NCBI RefSeq assembly: GCF_000685295.1
Contig: NZ_ARYL01000006.1
Location: forward strand, 62,001-126,000
Source of the DNA: Hyphomonas oceanitis SCH89
GTDB taxonomy: Bacteria > Pseudomonadota > Alphaproteobacteria > Caulobacterales > Hyphomonadaceae
DNA: 64,000 bases
Reading direction: 5' to 3'
The notes under the pieces are model-generated. The model did not search any database. It saw only the letters and a program-made list of their open reading frames with translations, and was not told the DNA's origin. Both the position numbers and the translations under genes were made by a program. Below are positions 25,262 through 34,186 of this stretch, piece after piece. The first letter of the stretch is position 1. Every line of letters starts with the position of its first letter.

Positions 25262-27829
25262 GTGCAGTTCAAAACTGTTCTGCGTACGGCTGCAGCCGCT
25301 GCTGTCATCGCATCCATAACCGCACCTGCGATCGCCCAGGAAGAAACGGCGCCCGAGGCTGACCGCCAGCTCGAGACTGTCGTTACGCTGGGCACACGCG
25401 TTGCCAACCGTTCCGCTCTTGATACAGCCGTTGCTGTCGACATCGTGTCGTCTGCCACGCTCGAGAAAATCGGTATCGGCGAACTGAACCAGGCCCTGTC
25501 GGTCCAGCTCCCCTCTTTCAACTTTCCGCGCCCTGCCCTCACAGACGGTACGGACTCTGTCCGCCCCGCCTCCCTTCGTGGCCTTGGCCCTGACCAGACC
25601 TTGGTTCTCCTTAACGGCAAGCGCCGCCACATGGCCTCGCTCGTCAACGTCAACGGTTCGATTGGTCGTGGTTCGTCGGCAGTCGACCTGAATACGATCC
25701 CGACCATGGCCGTCTCCGGTATTGAAGTCCTGCGCGACGGTGCATCGGCCCAGTACGGCTCTGACGCCATCGCCGGCGTGATCAACGTCAACCTGCGCGA
25801 AGCAGCCGAAGGTGGCGCAGCAGAGGTCAGCTATGGCTGGCGCGAAACCGAATATAGTGTGCCAGTGAGAACTCCAGAAATTGTGGGCGGAACGCCCGTC
25901 ATTTCTGCGCCAGCCCAGATTCAGCGCGACCGCTCTGACGGTCACGTCGTGACCCTCTCTGGATGGAAAGGCTTCCATCTCGGTGACGATGGCTTTGTTA
26001 CCGTCTCGGCAGAAGTCAAAGATCAGCAGCATACAGAGCGGTCGGGTTATGATGTTCGCCAGCAGTATCCCGCTGTCGGTGGGCAGCCCAATCCAGGCGA
26101 AGCGGTTATCAATCGCTTCAATGGCTGGACGGGTGAGCCAGAACTTGAGCAGGCCACGGTCTTTGCAAATGCAGGTTACGACCTCACGAATGGCGTGGAG
26201 CTCTATGGTTGGGCCAGCTATCAAAACCGTGACACGAGTTCCGCTGGCTTCTACCGTCGGGCGCTGGACTCGCGTAACGTCATCGAGATCTATCCCAACG
26301 GCTTCCTTCCTCTGATTTCACCTGAAACGACCGATGCTTCGGTAGCAGGTGGTGCGCGATTCAAGATGGCTGGCTGGGACATGGATACGTCCCTTGTTTA
26401 CGGTTCGAACGAAATGCAGTTCACGATCGAGAACACGCTCAACCGTTCGCTCGGCACAGCATCGAAAACATCGTTTGACGCTGGCGGCTTCAAATACAGC
26501 CAGGTCGTAGCCAACCTCTCGGCCGTCAAAGGCTTTGCTGTTGATGGTCTTGCGTCTGATCTGAACGTCGCATGGGGTATCGAAGCGCGCCAGGAAATGT
26601 ACGAGATCAATGCTGGCGAACCGGACAGCTACCGGAATGGTGGGGTTCTGCTGCCGCTGAATGGTTCTGGTTGCGGAACTCCAACTGTTGAGCAAATCGC
26701 CGCAGGTGGTTGCGCAACAGCTTCAGGCAGCCAGGTGTTCCCTGGGTTCCAACCCAAGAATGAAGTTGATGAAGACCGCACCGCCGTCGGCGCTTACGTG
26801 GATCTCGAAGCAAATGTAACGGATGCCTTGCTTGTCTCGGGTGCTGTGCGTGTAGAATCCTATTCTGACTTCGGTGAAACAGTGACCGGAAAACTTGCGG
26901 CGCGTTATGACTTCAACGATGCATTTGCATTGAGGGGCTCCGTGCAGAACGGCTTCCGTGCGCCTTCCCTGCAGCAGCAATATTTCCAGACCACTTCGAC
27001 CAACTTCAACTCCAAGGGTATTCCGTTCGATGTAACGACATTCCCGGTTACAGATCCTGTCGCACGCGCATTGGGTGCTCAGGACCTCAAAGCAGAAGAG
27101 TCCGTCAACTATTCGGTTGGTGCAGTGTTCCGCTCGGGCGGGTTTAATCTGACCGTTGACGCCTATCGGATAGATGTGAACGACCGGATTGTCCTGTCTG
27201 AAAACCTCGGAACTGACGGCAGCGCAGCATCGGTCGCTGTCAACGACTACCTGCAGTCGCAGGGCTTCGCAGGCGCTGCTGGACGATTCTTCCTGAACGG
27301 GGTCGATACAGAGACGACGGGTGTCGACATCGTGTCTAGCTACGCTTTTGGCGAAACTGAAGTAGGCCGCTTCACTGCCACCCTCGGGGCGAACTTCAAC
27401 TCGACCGACGTTACAGCCGTGCCTGAAGTGCCAACGCTTTCTGCTCTTAGCCCAGCTCCAACGCTGTTTGGACGCGTGAACGTGAAAACGTTTGAGGAAG
27501 GTACGCCTTCGGACAAATTCACGGGTTCGCTTGATTGGGAAAAAGACGCATTTGGCGTGACGTTTAGAGCCGTCCGTTATGGCGAGGTGCTGGTGCCGGG
27601 TTCTTCTGCTGAGGACGACTACACGATCGACCCGGCCATCATTGTCGATCTTGAGGGTCGCTACACCTGGAATGAGAGGGTCACGCTCTCGCTCGGTGCA
27701 GACAACCTGTTCGACGAGTATGGCCAGCCATCGCCGTCCAACACCACCGGCAACACGCCGTTCTCCGGTTACATTCCATACGGCAGCTCGGGCCGCTTCG
27801 TGTACGTCAAGGCTGGCGTGAAGTTCTAG
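25262..27829 (+). CDS. TonB-dependent outer-membrane receptor
   Basis: This 855-residue outer-membrane transporter takes up a scarce substrate using TonB energy. A Sec signal ends at AIAQ. The plug domain includes RGLGPDQTLVLLNGKRRH and the GIEVLRDGASAQYGSDAIAGVINVNL block. A 22-strand barrel follows, ending in the expected aromatic residue (VYVKAGVKF). I chose the GTG at 25262 because AAGGAGG at 25246-25252 is ideally spaced. Base use is slightly less GC-rich than neighbouring genes. A strong terminator follows. The ligand (siderophore, vitamin, sugar or peptide) cannot be inferred. Confidence 0.93.
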   Translation: MQFKTVLRTAAAAAVIASITAPAIAQEETAPEADRQLETVVTLGTRVANRSALDTAVAVDIVSSATLEKIGIGELNQALSVQLPSFNFPRPALTDGTDSVRPASLRGLGPDQTLVLLNGKRRHMASLVNVNGSIGRGSSAVDLNTIPTMAVSGIEVLRDGASAQYGSDAIAGVINVNLREAAEGGAAEVSYGWRETEYSVPVRTPEIVGGTPVISAPAQIQRDRSDGHVVTLSGWKGFHLGDDGFVTVSAEVKDQQHTERSGYDVRQQYPAVGGQPNPGEAVINRFNGWTGEPELEQATVFANAGYDLTNGVELYGWASYQNRDTSSAGFYRRALDSRNVIEIYPNGFLPLISPETTDASVAGGARFKMAGWDMDTSLVYGSNEMQFTIENTLNRSLGTASKTSFDAGGFKYSQVVANLSAVKGFAVDGLASDLNVAWGIEARQEMYEINAGEPDSYRNGGVLLPLNGSGCGTPTVEQIAAGGCATASGSQVFPGFQPKNEVDEDRTAVGAYVDLEANVTDALLVSGAVRVESYSDFGETVTGKLAARYDFNDAFALRGSVQNGFRAPSLQQQYFQTTSTNFNSKGIPFDVTTFPVTDPVARALGAQDLKAEESVNYSVGAVFRSGGFNLTVDAYRIDVNDRIVLSENLGTDGSAASVAVNDYLQSQGFAGAAGRFFLNGVDTETTGVDIVSSYAFGETEVGRFTATLGANFNSTDVTAVPEVPTLSALSPAPTLFGRVNVKTFEEGTPSDKFTGSLDWEKDAFGVTFRAVRYGEVLVPGSSAEDDYTIDPAIIVDLEGRYTWNERVTLSLGADNLFDEYGQPSPSNTTGNTPFSGYIPYGSSGRFVYVKAGVKF

Positions 27830-27854
27830 TCCCGGACAATCCGTCCACAATCAA

Positions 27855-27890
27855 ACGCCGCCCCCGAAAGAGGGCGGCGTTTTTCTTTTT
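27855..27890 (+). terminator. Rho-independent terminator after the TonB receptor gene
   Basis: ACGCCGCCC (27855-27863) pairs with GGGCGGCGT (27872-27880), followed by a T-rich tract (TTTTCTTTTT). Confidence 0.92.
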
Positions 27891-27907
27891 CGCTATATTG
27901 TAATTGC

Positions 27908-28855
27908 TCAGATCCGGCGCACGAGGAATCCGGCGCGCGGGAAGTGGACATGGATCGTCTCGGCTTCCGGTGATGTCCGCTGCAAGATGATGCGCTGGGC
28001 GTCCGCATGGACGAGTTCGCCTTCCACCCAGACCTGACCATAATCGTCGGGCGCAACGGCGACCGGGTCTCCCGGTGAAAAGCCCTGAGGCTCACTCTTC
28101 GTCGTTGCGGAGACAAGCCTTGGCGCGGCGGCCTTGCCGATGGCCAGCGCTTCAGCCGACGTGATCGTTTCCGGTTCCTGGCCTTCTGTCTCGGTAAGCC
28201 GGTCATACCAGGCCCGTGTCAGCGGCGCGTTCTCGAGGCATTCATTGGCAAAGTCCGGCACCGTATTCATCATGAACCAGACATTCATGTAGGCATGGAC
28301 GTCGACAAAACCGGGCTTGGCGCCGATCAGGTAAATGCCGGCCCCTGCGCCCTTGCCGGCCTGCAGGCGCTCTTCAATCAGCATAAGCCGCGCGCGCCAC
28401 TGGTCGCGCATCATCGGCGCTACCTGTTTCATGCCTTCAGTATCGAACGGTCGGCCTGACAGCGCTTCGCGGTCTTTCTTGAAGGCTTCGGGCACCGTGT
28501 CTGCCCGCTCGCCAAAGATGATTGCCACCGATGACTGGAACCAGCGCGAATCCGCCCAGCCCGCGACCATCTGGCCAAGGCCCTCATGGCCCGGTGTGCG
28601 CAGCGAAACCGTCGCGAACCGCGACTCCAGTTCGCGCAGGATAATCGCCGTGTCGCAATAAATGTCTGCGCCGATCTGCATCACCGGCGTGCGGCGATAG
28701 CCACCCGTCAGCGGCATCAGGTCGGGCCGCGGCATGATCACCGGAATCTCCACGCGCGAATAGGCGAGGTTCTTCAGTTTCAGCGTCAGGCGAACCTTCT
28801 CCGCGAAGGGAGAGGTTGGATATTCATGCAGGATAATGCTGCGGGCGTCTGCCAT
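27908..28855 (-). CDS. Glutathione S-transferase family protein with C-terminal extension
   Basis: This 315-residue protein has an N-terminal thioredoxin-like GST domain (HEYPTSPFAEKVRLTLKLKNL) and a helical C-terminal GST domain to about residue 225. It is about 90 residues longer than a typical GST. The extra part (about 235-315, SPGDPVAVAPDDYGQVWVEGELVHAD) looks like a small beta-rich module. I cannot name this module. Glutathione-dependent detoxification or an isomerase role are both possible. Confidence 0.85.
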   Translation of the reverse strand: MADARSIILHEYPTSPFAEKVRLTLKLKNLAYSRVEIPVIMPRPDLMPLTGGYRRTPVMQIGADIYCDTAIILRELESRFATVSLRTPGHEGLGQMVAGWADSRWFQSSVAIIFGERADTVPEAFKKDREALSGRPFDTEGMKQVAPMMRDQWRARLMLIEERLQAGKGAGAGIYLIGAKPGFVDVHAYMNVWFMMNTVPDFANECLENAPLTRAWYDRLTETEGQEPETITSAEALAIGKAAAPRLVSATTKSEPQGFSPGDPVAVAPDDYGQVWVEGELVHADAQRIILQRTSPEAETIHVHFPRAGFLVRRI

Positions 28856-28933
28856 GGGCTGGTTGCCTTCCCAGTTTGACCAAACGGCTACATTGCAGGC
28901 GTTCAGGCAAACAGGGAAGGCTTTTCTTGGCCG

Positions 28934-30244
28934 CTACAGGGCCGCCAGCGCCTGGTCGAGATCTGCAATGATATCGGCAGCATCCTCGATACCGACCGAC
29001 AGGCGAACCGTGTCTGGCGCGGCGCCCGCAGCGGTTTTCTGGGCATCGGTCAGCTGGCTGTGCGTGGTTGACGCAGGGTGAATGATCAGCGAGCGCGTGT
29101 CGCCGATATTGGCGAGGTGGCTGAACAGTTTCACGCCTTCGACCAGCTTCACGCCTGCCGCATGTCCGCCCTTCAGGCCGAAGGTGAACACAGCGCCTGC
29201 GCCCTTGGGCAGGTAGGTTTTGGCGAGGTCATTATGCGGGTCTCCGGCGAGGCCTGCATAGCGCACCCAGCTCACCTTTTCGTGGCCTTGCAGATGAGTC
29301 GCCACTTTCAGCGCGTTGGCGCAATGGCGCTCCATGCGCAGCGGCAGGGTTTCGCAGCCCGTCATGATCAGGAAGGCATTCATCGGTGACATGGCCGGGC
29401 CAAGGTCGCGCAGCGAGAAAGCCCGCGCCGCAATGGCAAAGGCAATATTCACATTGGCGCCATCCGGGCCCAGCGGCAGGGCGCCGAAGGCCTCACCGAA
29501 CACCATGTCATTGTAGTAGGATTGCGGGCTGGCCATGGTCGGGAACTTGTCCTTGTGGGCCAGCCAGTCGAAATTGCCGCCATCGATCACCATGCCGCCA
29601 ATCGAGTTGCCATGCCCGCCGATGAACTTGGTCAGGCTCTCCACGATGATATTGGCGCCATGCTCCAGCGGTCGGCACAGATAAGGCGAGGCCATCGTAT
29701 TATCGACCATGTAGGGCAGACCATGGCGCTGCGCGATATCGGCAATTGCCTTCATGTCGGTGACGAGACCGCCCGGATTGGCGAGGCTCTCGGTGAAAAT
29801 CACGCGCGTCTTGTCGTCGATAGCCGCCTCAAACGCCGCGACATCGTCAATATCGACGAACTTCACGCCCCAGCCGAACTTCTTGAACGCATGCGAGAGC
29901 TGGTTGATCGAGCCGCCATAAAGCTGGCGCGCCGCGACGATGTTCGTGCCGGGCTCCATCAGCACATGGAAGGCCAGCAGCTGGGCCGCGTGGCCCGATG
30001 CCGTCGCCACGCCCATCGTGCCGCCTTCAAGGTCGGCGATACGGGCTTCCAGCGCGCCGGTCGTCGGATTGCCGAGACGGGTATAGATGTTGCCGAACTC
30101 CTGCAGCGCGAAGAGGTTCGCGGCGTGCTCGGCATCGCGGAAGACAAAGCTGGTTGTCTGGTGGATCGGCTGCGCGCGCGATCCTGAAACCGGATCCGGC
30201 GCCGCTCCGGCATGGATGGCGCGTGTTGAAAAGCCCTGGGTCAT
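28934..30244 (-). CDS. O-acetylhomoserine aminocarboxypropyltransferase (sulfhydrylase), MetY-like
   Basis: This 436-residue PLP enzyme of the Cys/Met metabolism family is predicted to make homocysteine from O-acetylhomoserine and sulfide. The PLP lysine is in ESLTKFIGGHG, and the N-terminal GFSTRAIHAGAAPDP is typical of the MetY subgroup. I chose the ATG at 30244, which has GGGAGAAACAG upstream. It is divergent from the Ada-like gene (146 bp between starts). I looked in that gap for a SAM-II riboswitch, common before such genes in alphaproteobacteria, and did not find a convincing one. Confidence 0.9.
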   Translation of the reverse strand: MTQGFSTRAIHAGAAPDPVSGSRAQPIHQTTSFVFRDAEHAANLFALQEFGNIYTRLGNPTTGALEARIADLEGGTMGVATASGHAAQLLAFHVLMEPGTNIVAARQLYGGSINQLSHAFKKFGWGVKFVDIDDVAAFEAAIDDKTRVIFTESLANPGGLVTDMKAIADIAQRHGLPYMVDNTMASPYLCRPLEHGANIIVESLTKFIGGHGNSIGGMVIDGGNFDWLAHKDKFPTMASPQSYYNDMVFGEAFGALPLGPDGANVNIAFAIAARAFSLRDLGPAMSPMNAFLIMTGCETLPLRMERHCANALKVATHLQGHEKVSWVRYAGLAGDPHNDLAKTYLPKGAGAVFTFGLKGGHAAGVKLVEGVKLFSHLANIGDTRSLIIHPASTTHSQLTDAQKTAAGAAPDTVRLSVGIEDAADIIADLDQALAAL

Positions 30245-30390
30245 CTGTTTCTCCCTGTCTGGATAGTGTTTGCGTGTCTTGTAGCGCTTTGGCGGCGTCT
30301 GCACAGGCATAGAAGCTAAAAGCTCGGTTCAGCCGCCCCCGGCGCAAGAAACGGGTGGCAGCCCCGGTTCGCGCAAGGCACATTGGTCTC

Positions 30391-31275
30391 ATGACAACGA
30401 CATGCACCCCCCTTGATGAACGCGCCATCGCCTATGAGCGGATGGCCCACGCGCTTGACCACCTCGGCGACACCTGGCGCGACTGGCCTGACCTTGCCAG
30501 CGTCGCGGCAGCCATGAATCTCTCGCCCAGCCATTTCCAGCGCGAATTCACCCGCTGGGCGGGCGTCAGCCCGAAACAGTTCCAGGCCGCCCTCGCTCAT
30601 GGCGCGGCGGGCGACTTGTTGCGCGAGGGCGCCAGCGTACTGGACGCGGCGTTCGAGACGGGCCTCTCGGGACCGGGACGTCTTCACGATCTTTTTATCG
30701 CCCATGAAGGCCTCACGCCCGGCGAGGCAAAGTCCGGCGGGGCAGGGGCTGATCTCATCATCGGAAGGGCGCCGACGCCCTTTGGCGAGGGGGCCTGGCT
30801 GATCGGTGCGCGGGGACTTGTTGCCCTTGGCTTCATCGACGAAGGCGCGCCCACACGCACAGGCTTTGAACATCAGGGTGTCGGCGAAAAACAGGCCTTC
30901 ACCGATCTCACATCCCGCTATCCCGGCGCCGATATACGCCGTGATGACGCTGAAGCCGCCAGGTTCGCGCGCCGTGTGTTCGAGTCCGGTGAACCGCTGC
31001 CTGTCGCGCTGTATGGTACGCCTTTCCGGCGTCAGGTCTGGCGCGCGCTGCTGGAAATCCCGGCCGGCACAACGCAGACCTATGGCCAGCTCGCCTGCGC
31101 GACGGGCAGCCCGAAAGCCGCCCGCGCTGTCGGCGCCGCAGTGGGGGCAAACCCGATCAGCTGGTTCATTCCCTGTCACCGGGCCCTTGCAGCTGACGGC
31201 CGTCTCCATAACTATCATTGGGGTGTGGCGCGCAAACGTGCCATGCTTACCTATGAACGCGCCCATGCCGCCTGA
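30391..31275 (+). CDS. Ada-like protein: AraC-type HTH fused to methylated-DNA-protein cysteine methyltransferase
   Basis: This 294-residue protein has an AraC-type helix-turn-helix at about 35-70 (VAAAMNLSPSHFQREFTRWAGVSP) and an O6-methylguanine methyltransferase domain at about 200-290. The methyl-accepting cysteine is Cys262 in FIPCHR, with the Arg-finger helix SPKAARAVGAAVGANP before it. The N-terminal Ada domain with the Cys that repairs methylphosphotriesters is absent. Direct O6-alkylguanine repair is therefore likely, but classical Ada self-induction is not. I use the ATG at 30391. Confidence 0.92.
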   Translation: MTTTCTPLDERAIAYERMAHALDHLGDTWRDWPDLASVAAAMNLSPSHFQREFTRWAGVSPKQFQAALAHGAAGDLLREGASVLDAAFETGLSGPGRLHDLFIAHEGLTPGEAKSGGAGADLIIGRAPTPFGEGAWLIGARGLVALGFIDEGAPTRTGFEHQGVGEKQAFTDLTSRYPGADIRRDDAEAARFARRVFESGEPLPVALYGTPFRRQVWRALLEIPAGTTQTYGQLACATGSPKAARAVGAAVGANPISWFIPCHRALAADGRLHNYHWGVARKRAMLTYERAHAA

Positions 31276-31330
31276 CAGGCGATTGGGTAGACGGCGCCAT
31301 GCCGCATGACCCGGGCCTGCCAGTCTTTCC

Positions 31331-31789
31331 ATGTTGCCTATGACACTGCTCTTCGTCGCGCTTCTTGCTTGGGGGCTTCACCTTGCTTGGCGCTGGAAAT
31401 CCGCGCGCGATTTCGCCCCTGAAGTGCTCGCGGCCCGCAAGGAAGCCGGCGAAATCCCCGCTGATGTCACTGACGCCGAATTCACAGACCTTTACTTGCG
31501 CAGTGAAGGCCCGCGATCGGCGACCTATTTCTTTGTCTGCGCGACAATCGTGTCGGTCCTGATCGCGCCCTTCGTGGCGGCGTTCAACATGGTCTGGGGC
31601 CTGCTTTGGCAGGCGTCCGGCGGCTCGCCCGTTTTCGAGACCGGCACGCTGATCCACACATTTTCCGTTTTCCTCGGCATCATGGCCTTCATGATCGTGC
31701 TGCTCGCGGTCGCGATGCGGCGCTATTACGCCCTGATGCCGCCCAATCTGAAACAGGTCGTGCGCGACCTGAATGGAGGCCTCACTTGA
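31331..31789 (+). CDS. Hypothetical membrane protein
   Basis: This 152-residue protein is of unrecognised family. It has an N-terminal membrane helix (about 3-20), a charged cytoplasmic or periplasmic loop (25-65), and two or three further helices (about 66-92 and 108-128). The C-terminus (MRRYYALMPPNLKQVVRDLNGG) is basic. Its stop overlaps the TTG start of the glyoxalase-family gene by 4 bp (TTGA), so the two should be translationally coupled. Confidence 0.75.
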   Translation: MLPMTLLFVALLAWGLHLAWRWKSARDFAPEVLAARKEAGEIPADVTDAEFTDLYLRSEGPRSATYFFVCATIVSVLIAPFVAAFNMVWGLLWQASGGSPVFETGTLIHTFSVFLGIMAFMIVLLAVAMRRYYALMPPNLKQVVRDLNGGLT

Positions 31790-32259
31790 GCATTGAATAC
31801 CTGCACACGATGGTGCGCGTCGCGGATATCGATGCGGCGCTCAAATTCTACTGCGACGGCCTCGGCCTCGAACAGGTGCGTCGTGTCGACAGCGAGCAGG
31901 GCCGCTTCACGCTGGTCTTCCTTGCCTCGCCCGCGGACGTGAAACGCCTCGGTGGCATCGCGCCGGATGCCAACCCCACGCAGGTCAATATCCCGATGGT
32001 GGAGCTGACCTATAATTGGGATCCGGAAGCCTATCAGGGCGGCCGTAATTTCGGCCACCTCGCCTATATGGTCGATGATATCTATGAAGCCGTCGAACGC
32101 CTCGCCGCGCAGGGCGTAACGATCAACCGTCCGCCCCGCGACGGCCACATGGCTTTCATCCGGTCACCGGACGGCATCTCGGTCGAGCTGCTACAGAAGG
32201 GCGAACGCAAGGCGCCCAAGGAGCCGTGGGCCAGCGCAGAGAATATCGGCGTCTGGTAG
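31786..32259 (+). CDS. VOC family protein, lactoylglutathione lyase-like
   Basis: This 157-residue protein is a two-module vicinal-oxygen-chelate enzyme. The start region YLHTMVRVADIDAALKFYCDGLGL and the later NFGHLAYMVDDIYEAVERL and SPDGISVELLQKG carry the metal-ligand His and Glu positions of glyoxalase I. It may detoxify methylglyoxal with glutathione. I use the TTG at 31786, which overlaps the previous stop (TTGA); no ATG fits, since the first one would remove the initial beta strand with its metal ligand. Confidence 0.88.
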   Translation: MSIEYLHTMVRVADIDAALKFYCDGLGLEQVRRVDSEQGRFTLVFLASPADVKRLGGIAPDANPTQVNIPMVELTYNWDPEAYQGGRNFGHLAYMVDDIYEAVERLAAQGVTINRPPRDGHMAFIRSPDGISVELLQKGERKAPKEPWASAENIGVW

Positions 32260-32272
32260 GATGTGTGCTGGG

Positions 32273-33160
32273 TCAGCAGCCGCAGTCGAAGCCTGACGTA
32301 AGCACCGCCACCACGGTTCCGTCTGGCTTTCTGAAGGGCATGTAGACCGTTCGGATCGGGTCGCTTGTCAGCCTGTTCGCATCATTGCCATAGATAGCAA
32401 GGACTTCGGCCGGCCAGTTCCACGAGGACAGAGCGGCCTTTTCTTCCAGTTCGAACCAGACACTTCCGTCCGCCACGGTGACCACATCCGTCACACGATA
32501 TATGAACCCGGAATGCACCTCCATCTGAAGCAGTGCCGCTTCGTCATGCGGGTGGCCCGCCAGAACTTTGTCGCGGAAAGCATCCTGAGCAGGTCCGCGA
32601 TTGGATGGCGGCTGAGTCTCGGCACCCGCTGCGGCCTGCGCATAAAGGACATCGGACGATATGCCTCCCTCATAACCGACCGCTGATTTCCCATCATATA
32701 CTGAAGGTTCAAAAGAGGTCGGAACGCCACGCGCCAAATGGTCGGACTGGACCCATCGGGTCTCTCCTGTCTTGAGCTCTAGCGCCGCCATCTGGCCTTC
32801 AACAGCAAAGACGAGCGGCGAGAAGTATTCGGAGACGGGATGGCCGATCTTGGCCTCTTCATCGGTGAAAATGTGTCCGGTTTCGATGACGTTGTCGCTG
32901 CGCACATGCTGGAAGTTCTGGCAGTCGTCCAGCCGGGTGGGCCCGACGGGGATCGGGCCATCAAAACTGATTATCCGGCAGATGTCTTGGTCATGCGAAG
33001 CCGCAGACAGATCGGTATCTTCAGACATCATCGGGCCATACGGGATCACGTAACCGATGGCCTTAGTGCCGATCATGCCAATTTCATGATTGCAGAACGT
33101 ATCGGCGGCGGCCCTGCCGTAAAGACTGAGGATGAGGGCCGATAGCAGGACACGTTTCAT
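32273..33160 (-). CDS. Hypothetical secreted protein
   Basis: This 295-residue protein is of unrecognised family. It begins with a Sec signal peptide (MKRVLLSALILSLYGRAAA-DT) and has cysteines at the mature N-terminus (FCNHEIG), in the middle (DICRI, DDCQNF) and at the very end (GFDCGC). Disulfide formation in the periplasm is therefore likely. Asp, Glu and aromatic residues dominate the mature part. Base composition is somewhat more AT-rich than its neighbours. It is divergent from the MAPEG gene. Confidence 0.7.
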   Translation of the reverse strand: MKRVLLSALILSLYGRAAADTFCNHEIGMIGTKAIGYVIPYGPMMSEDTDLSAASHDQDICRIISFDGPIPVGPTRLDDCQNFQHVRSDNVIETGHIFTDEEAKIGHPVSEYFSPLVFAVEGQMAALELKTGETRWVQSDHLARGVPTSFEPSVYDGKSAVGYEGGISSDVLYAQAAAGAETQPPSNRGPAQDAFRDKVLAGHPHDEAALLQMEVHSGFIYRVTDVVTVADGSVWFELEEKAALSSWNWPAEVLAIYGNDANRLTSDPIRTVYMPFRKPDGTVVAVLTSGFDCGC

Positions 33161-33266
33161 GCGCCCAGATTACCGCTTAGGTCTGTGGCCGTCGTTAATT
33201 TCCGAACGGAATGTTTCGCAGTTCCTGCAACTGACGATAAGCCATCTCATAAAGGGAGAACTATCC

Positions 33267-33659
33267 ATGACCGCATTTGCCGCTGCAACACTCTATATCG
33301 GGCTTTTTGGCCTGCTCATGCTTGCTTTGAAGATGAATGTCGGGCGCGTGCGTACGTCCGAGAAAGTCGGCTTTGGCGACGGCGCCAATGAGGCACTCCA
33401 GCGCGCGATCCGGGTTCAGGGCAACGCTGTCGAAGATGTGCCGGTCGTCCTGTTGGGGCTGCTGGGACTGGCTGGGCTTGCCGCGCCAACGCTGCTGATC
33501 CACGTACTCGGCGCCACTTTCCTGCTCGGCCGCGTCTTGCACGCCATCGGTCTCGGTGGCTCGTCAGGCAGCAGCTTCGGCCGTATGGTCGGTACGCTGC
33601 TCAGCGTGATCGTCATGCTGGTAACGGCTGGTGCCTGTATCTGGTACGCGCTGACCTAG
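33267..33659 (+). CDS. MAPEG family membrane protein
   Basis: This 130-residue, four-helix inner-membrane protein belongs to the MAPEG family (membrane-associated eicosanoid/glutathione metabolism). The helix 1-2 loop motif LQRAIRVQGNAVEDVPVVLL is diagnostic. Bacterial members may have glutathione transferase or peroxidase activity, mostly untested. I chose the ATG at 33267 because AAAGGGAGA precedes it. Its TAG stop overlaps that of the convergent hpt gene within the shared CTAG. Confidence 0.88.
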   Translation: MTAFAAATLYIGLFGLLMLALKMNVGRVRTSEKVGFGDGANEALQRAIRVQGNAVEDVPVVLLGLLGLAGLAAPTLLIHVLGATFLLGRVLHAIGLGGSSGSSFGRMVGTLLSVIVMLVTAGACIWYALT

Positions 33660-34186
33660 TCCAGCGCGCCGATATAGGGCAGGCCGCGATACTTGCCCGC
33701 ATCGTCCATGCCATAGCCGACAAGGTAACGCCCCGGGGAATCGAAGGCGCAGAAGTCAACGCCGTCCTCGCCGCGGGGGGCCCATGGCTTCTGCGTCAGT
33801 GCGCACGTGATCACCTGGCGTGCGCCCTTGGCCAGCAGGTGTGCCTTGGCAAAGGCCAGCGTGCGGCCCGTGTCAAACACATCATCCAGCAACAGCACGC
33901 CACGCCCCTCGACCGATCGGCCAAGATCGGCGCGCACGACGACACGGCCCGAGCTTTCGCGGGCATCGCGATAGCTCTCCAGCCAGATCACATCCAGAAC
34001 CGGGTGAATGTCCCGCCGTGCCAGCGCCTTCATCAGGTCTGACGTAAACGGGGTTGCCCCGATCAGGATGGACACGGCCGACCAGTCGCCCTGCAGGCTG
34101 GGCGCAAGCGCATCGGCCAGCTCTTCAATGCGGGCCATCAGCTCATCCTCGGTGACGAGGACTTCAATCGGGGGCATTTCAGTCAT
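33656..34186 (-). CDS. hpt: Hypoxanthine phosphoribosyltransferase
   Basis: This 176-residue type I phosphoribosyltransferase salvages hypoxanthine and guanine using PRPP. The PRPP-binding motif VLLLDDVFDTGRTL is clear, the flexible-loop region WLESYRDARESSGRV precedes it, and the base-contacting C-terminal VDFCAFDSPGRYLVGYGMD is in place. Its start overlaps the stop of the zinc-ribbon gene by 4 bp, so they form a coupled pair, an arrangement I associate with alphaproteobacteria. Confidence 0.9.
   Translation of the reverse strand: MTEMPPIEVLVTEDELMARIEELADALAPSLQGDWSAVSILIGATPFTSDLMKALARRDIHPVLDVIWLESYRDARESSGRVVVRADLGRSVEGRGVLLLDDVFDTGRTLAFAKAHLLAKGARQVITCALTQKPWAPRGEDGVDFCAFDSPGRYLVGYGMDDAGKYRGLPYIGALD

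Noticed and set aside
30245-30390. SAM-II riboswitch before the MetY-like gene
   Set aside because: The position would be expected in alphaproteobacteria, but I could not find the conserved pseudoknot core elements on that strand.
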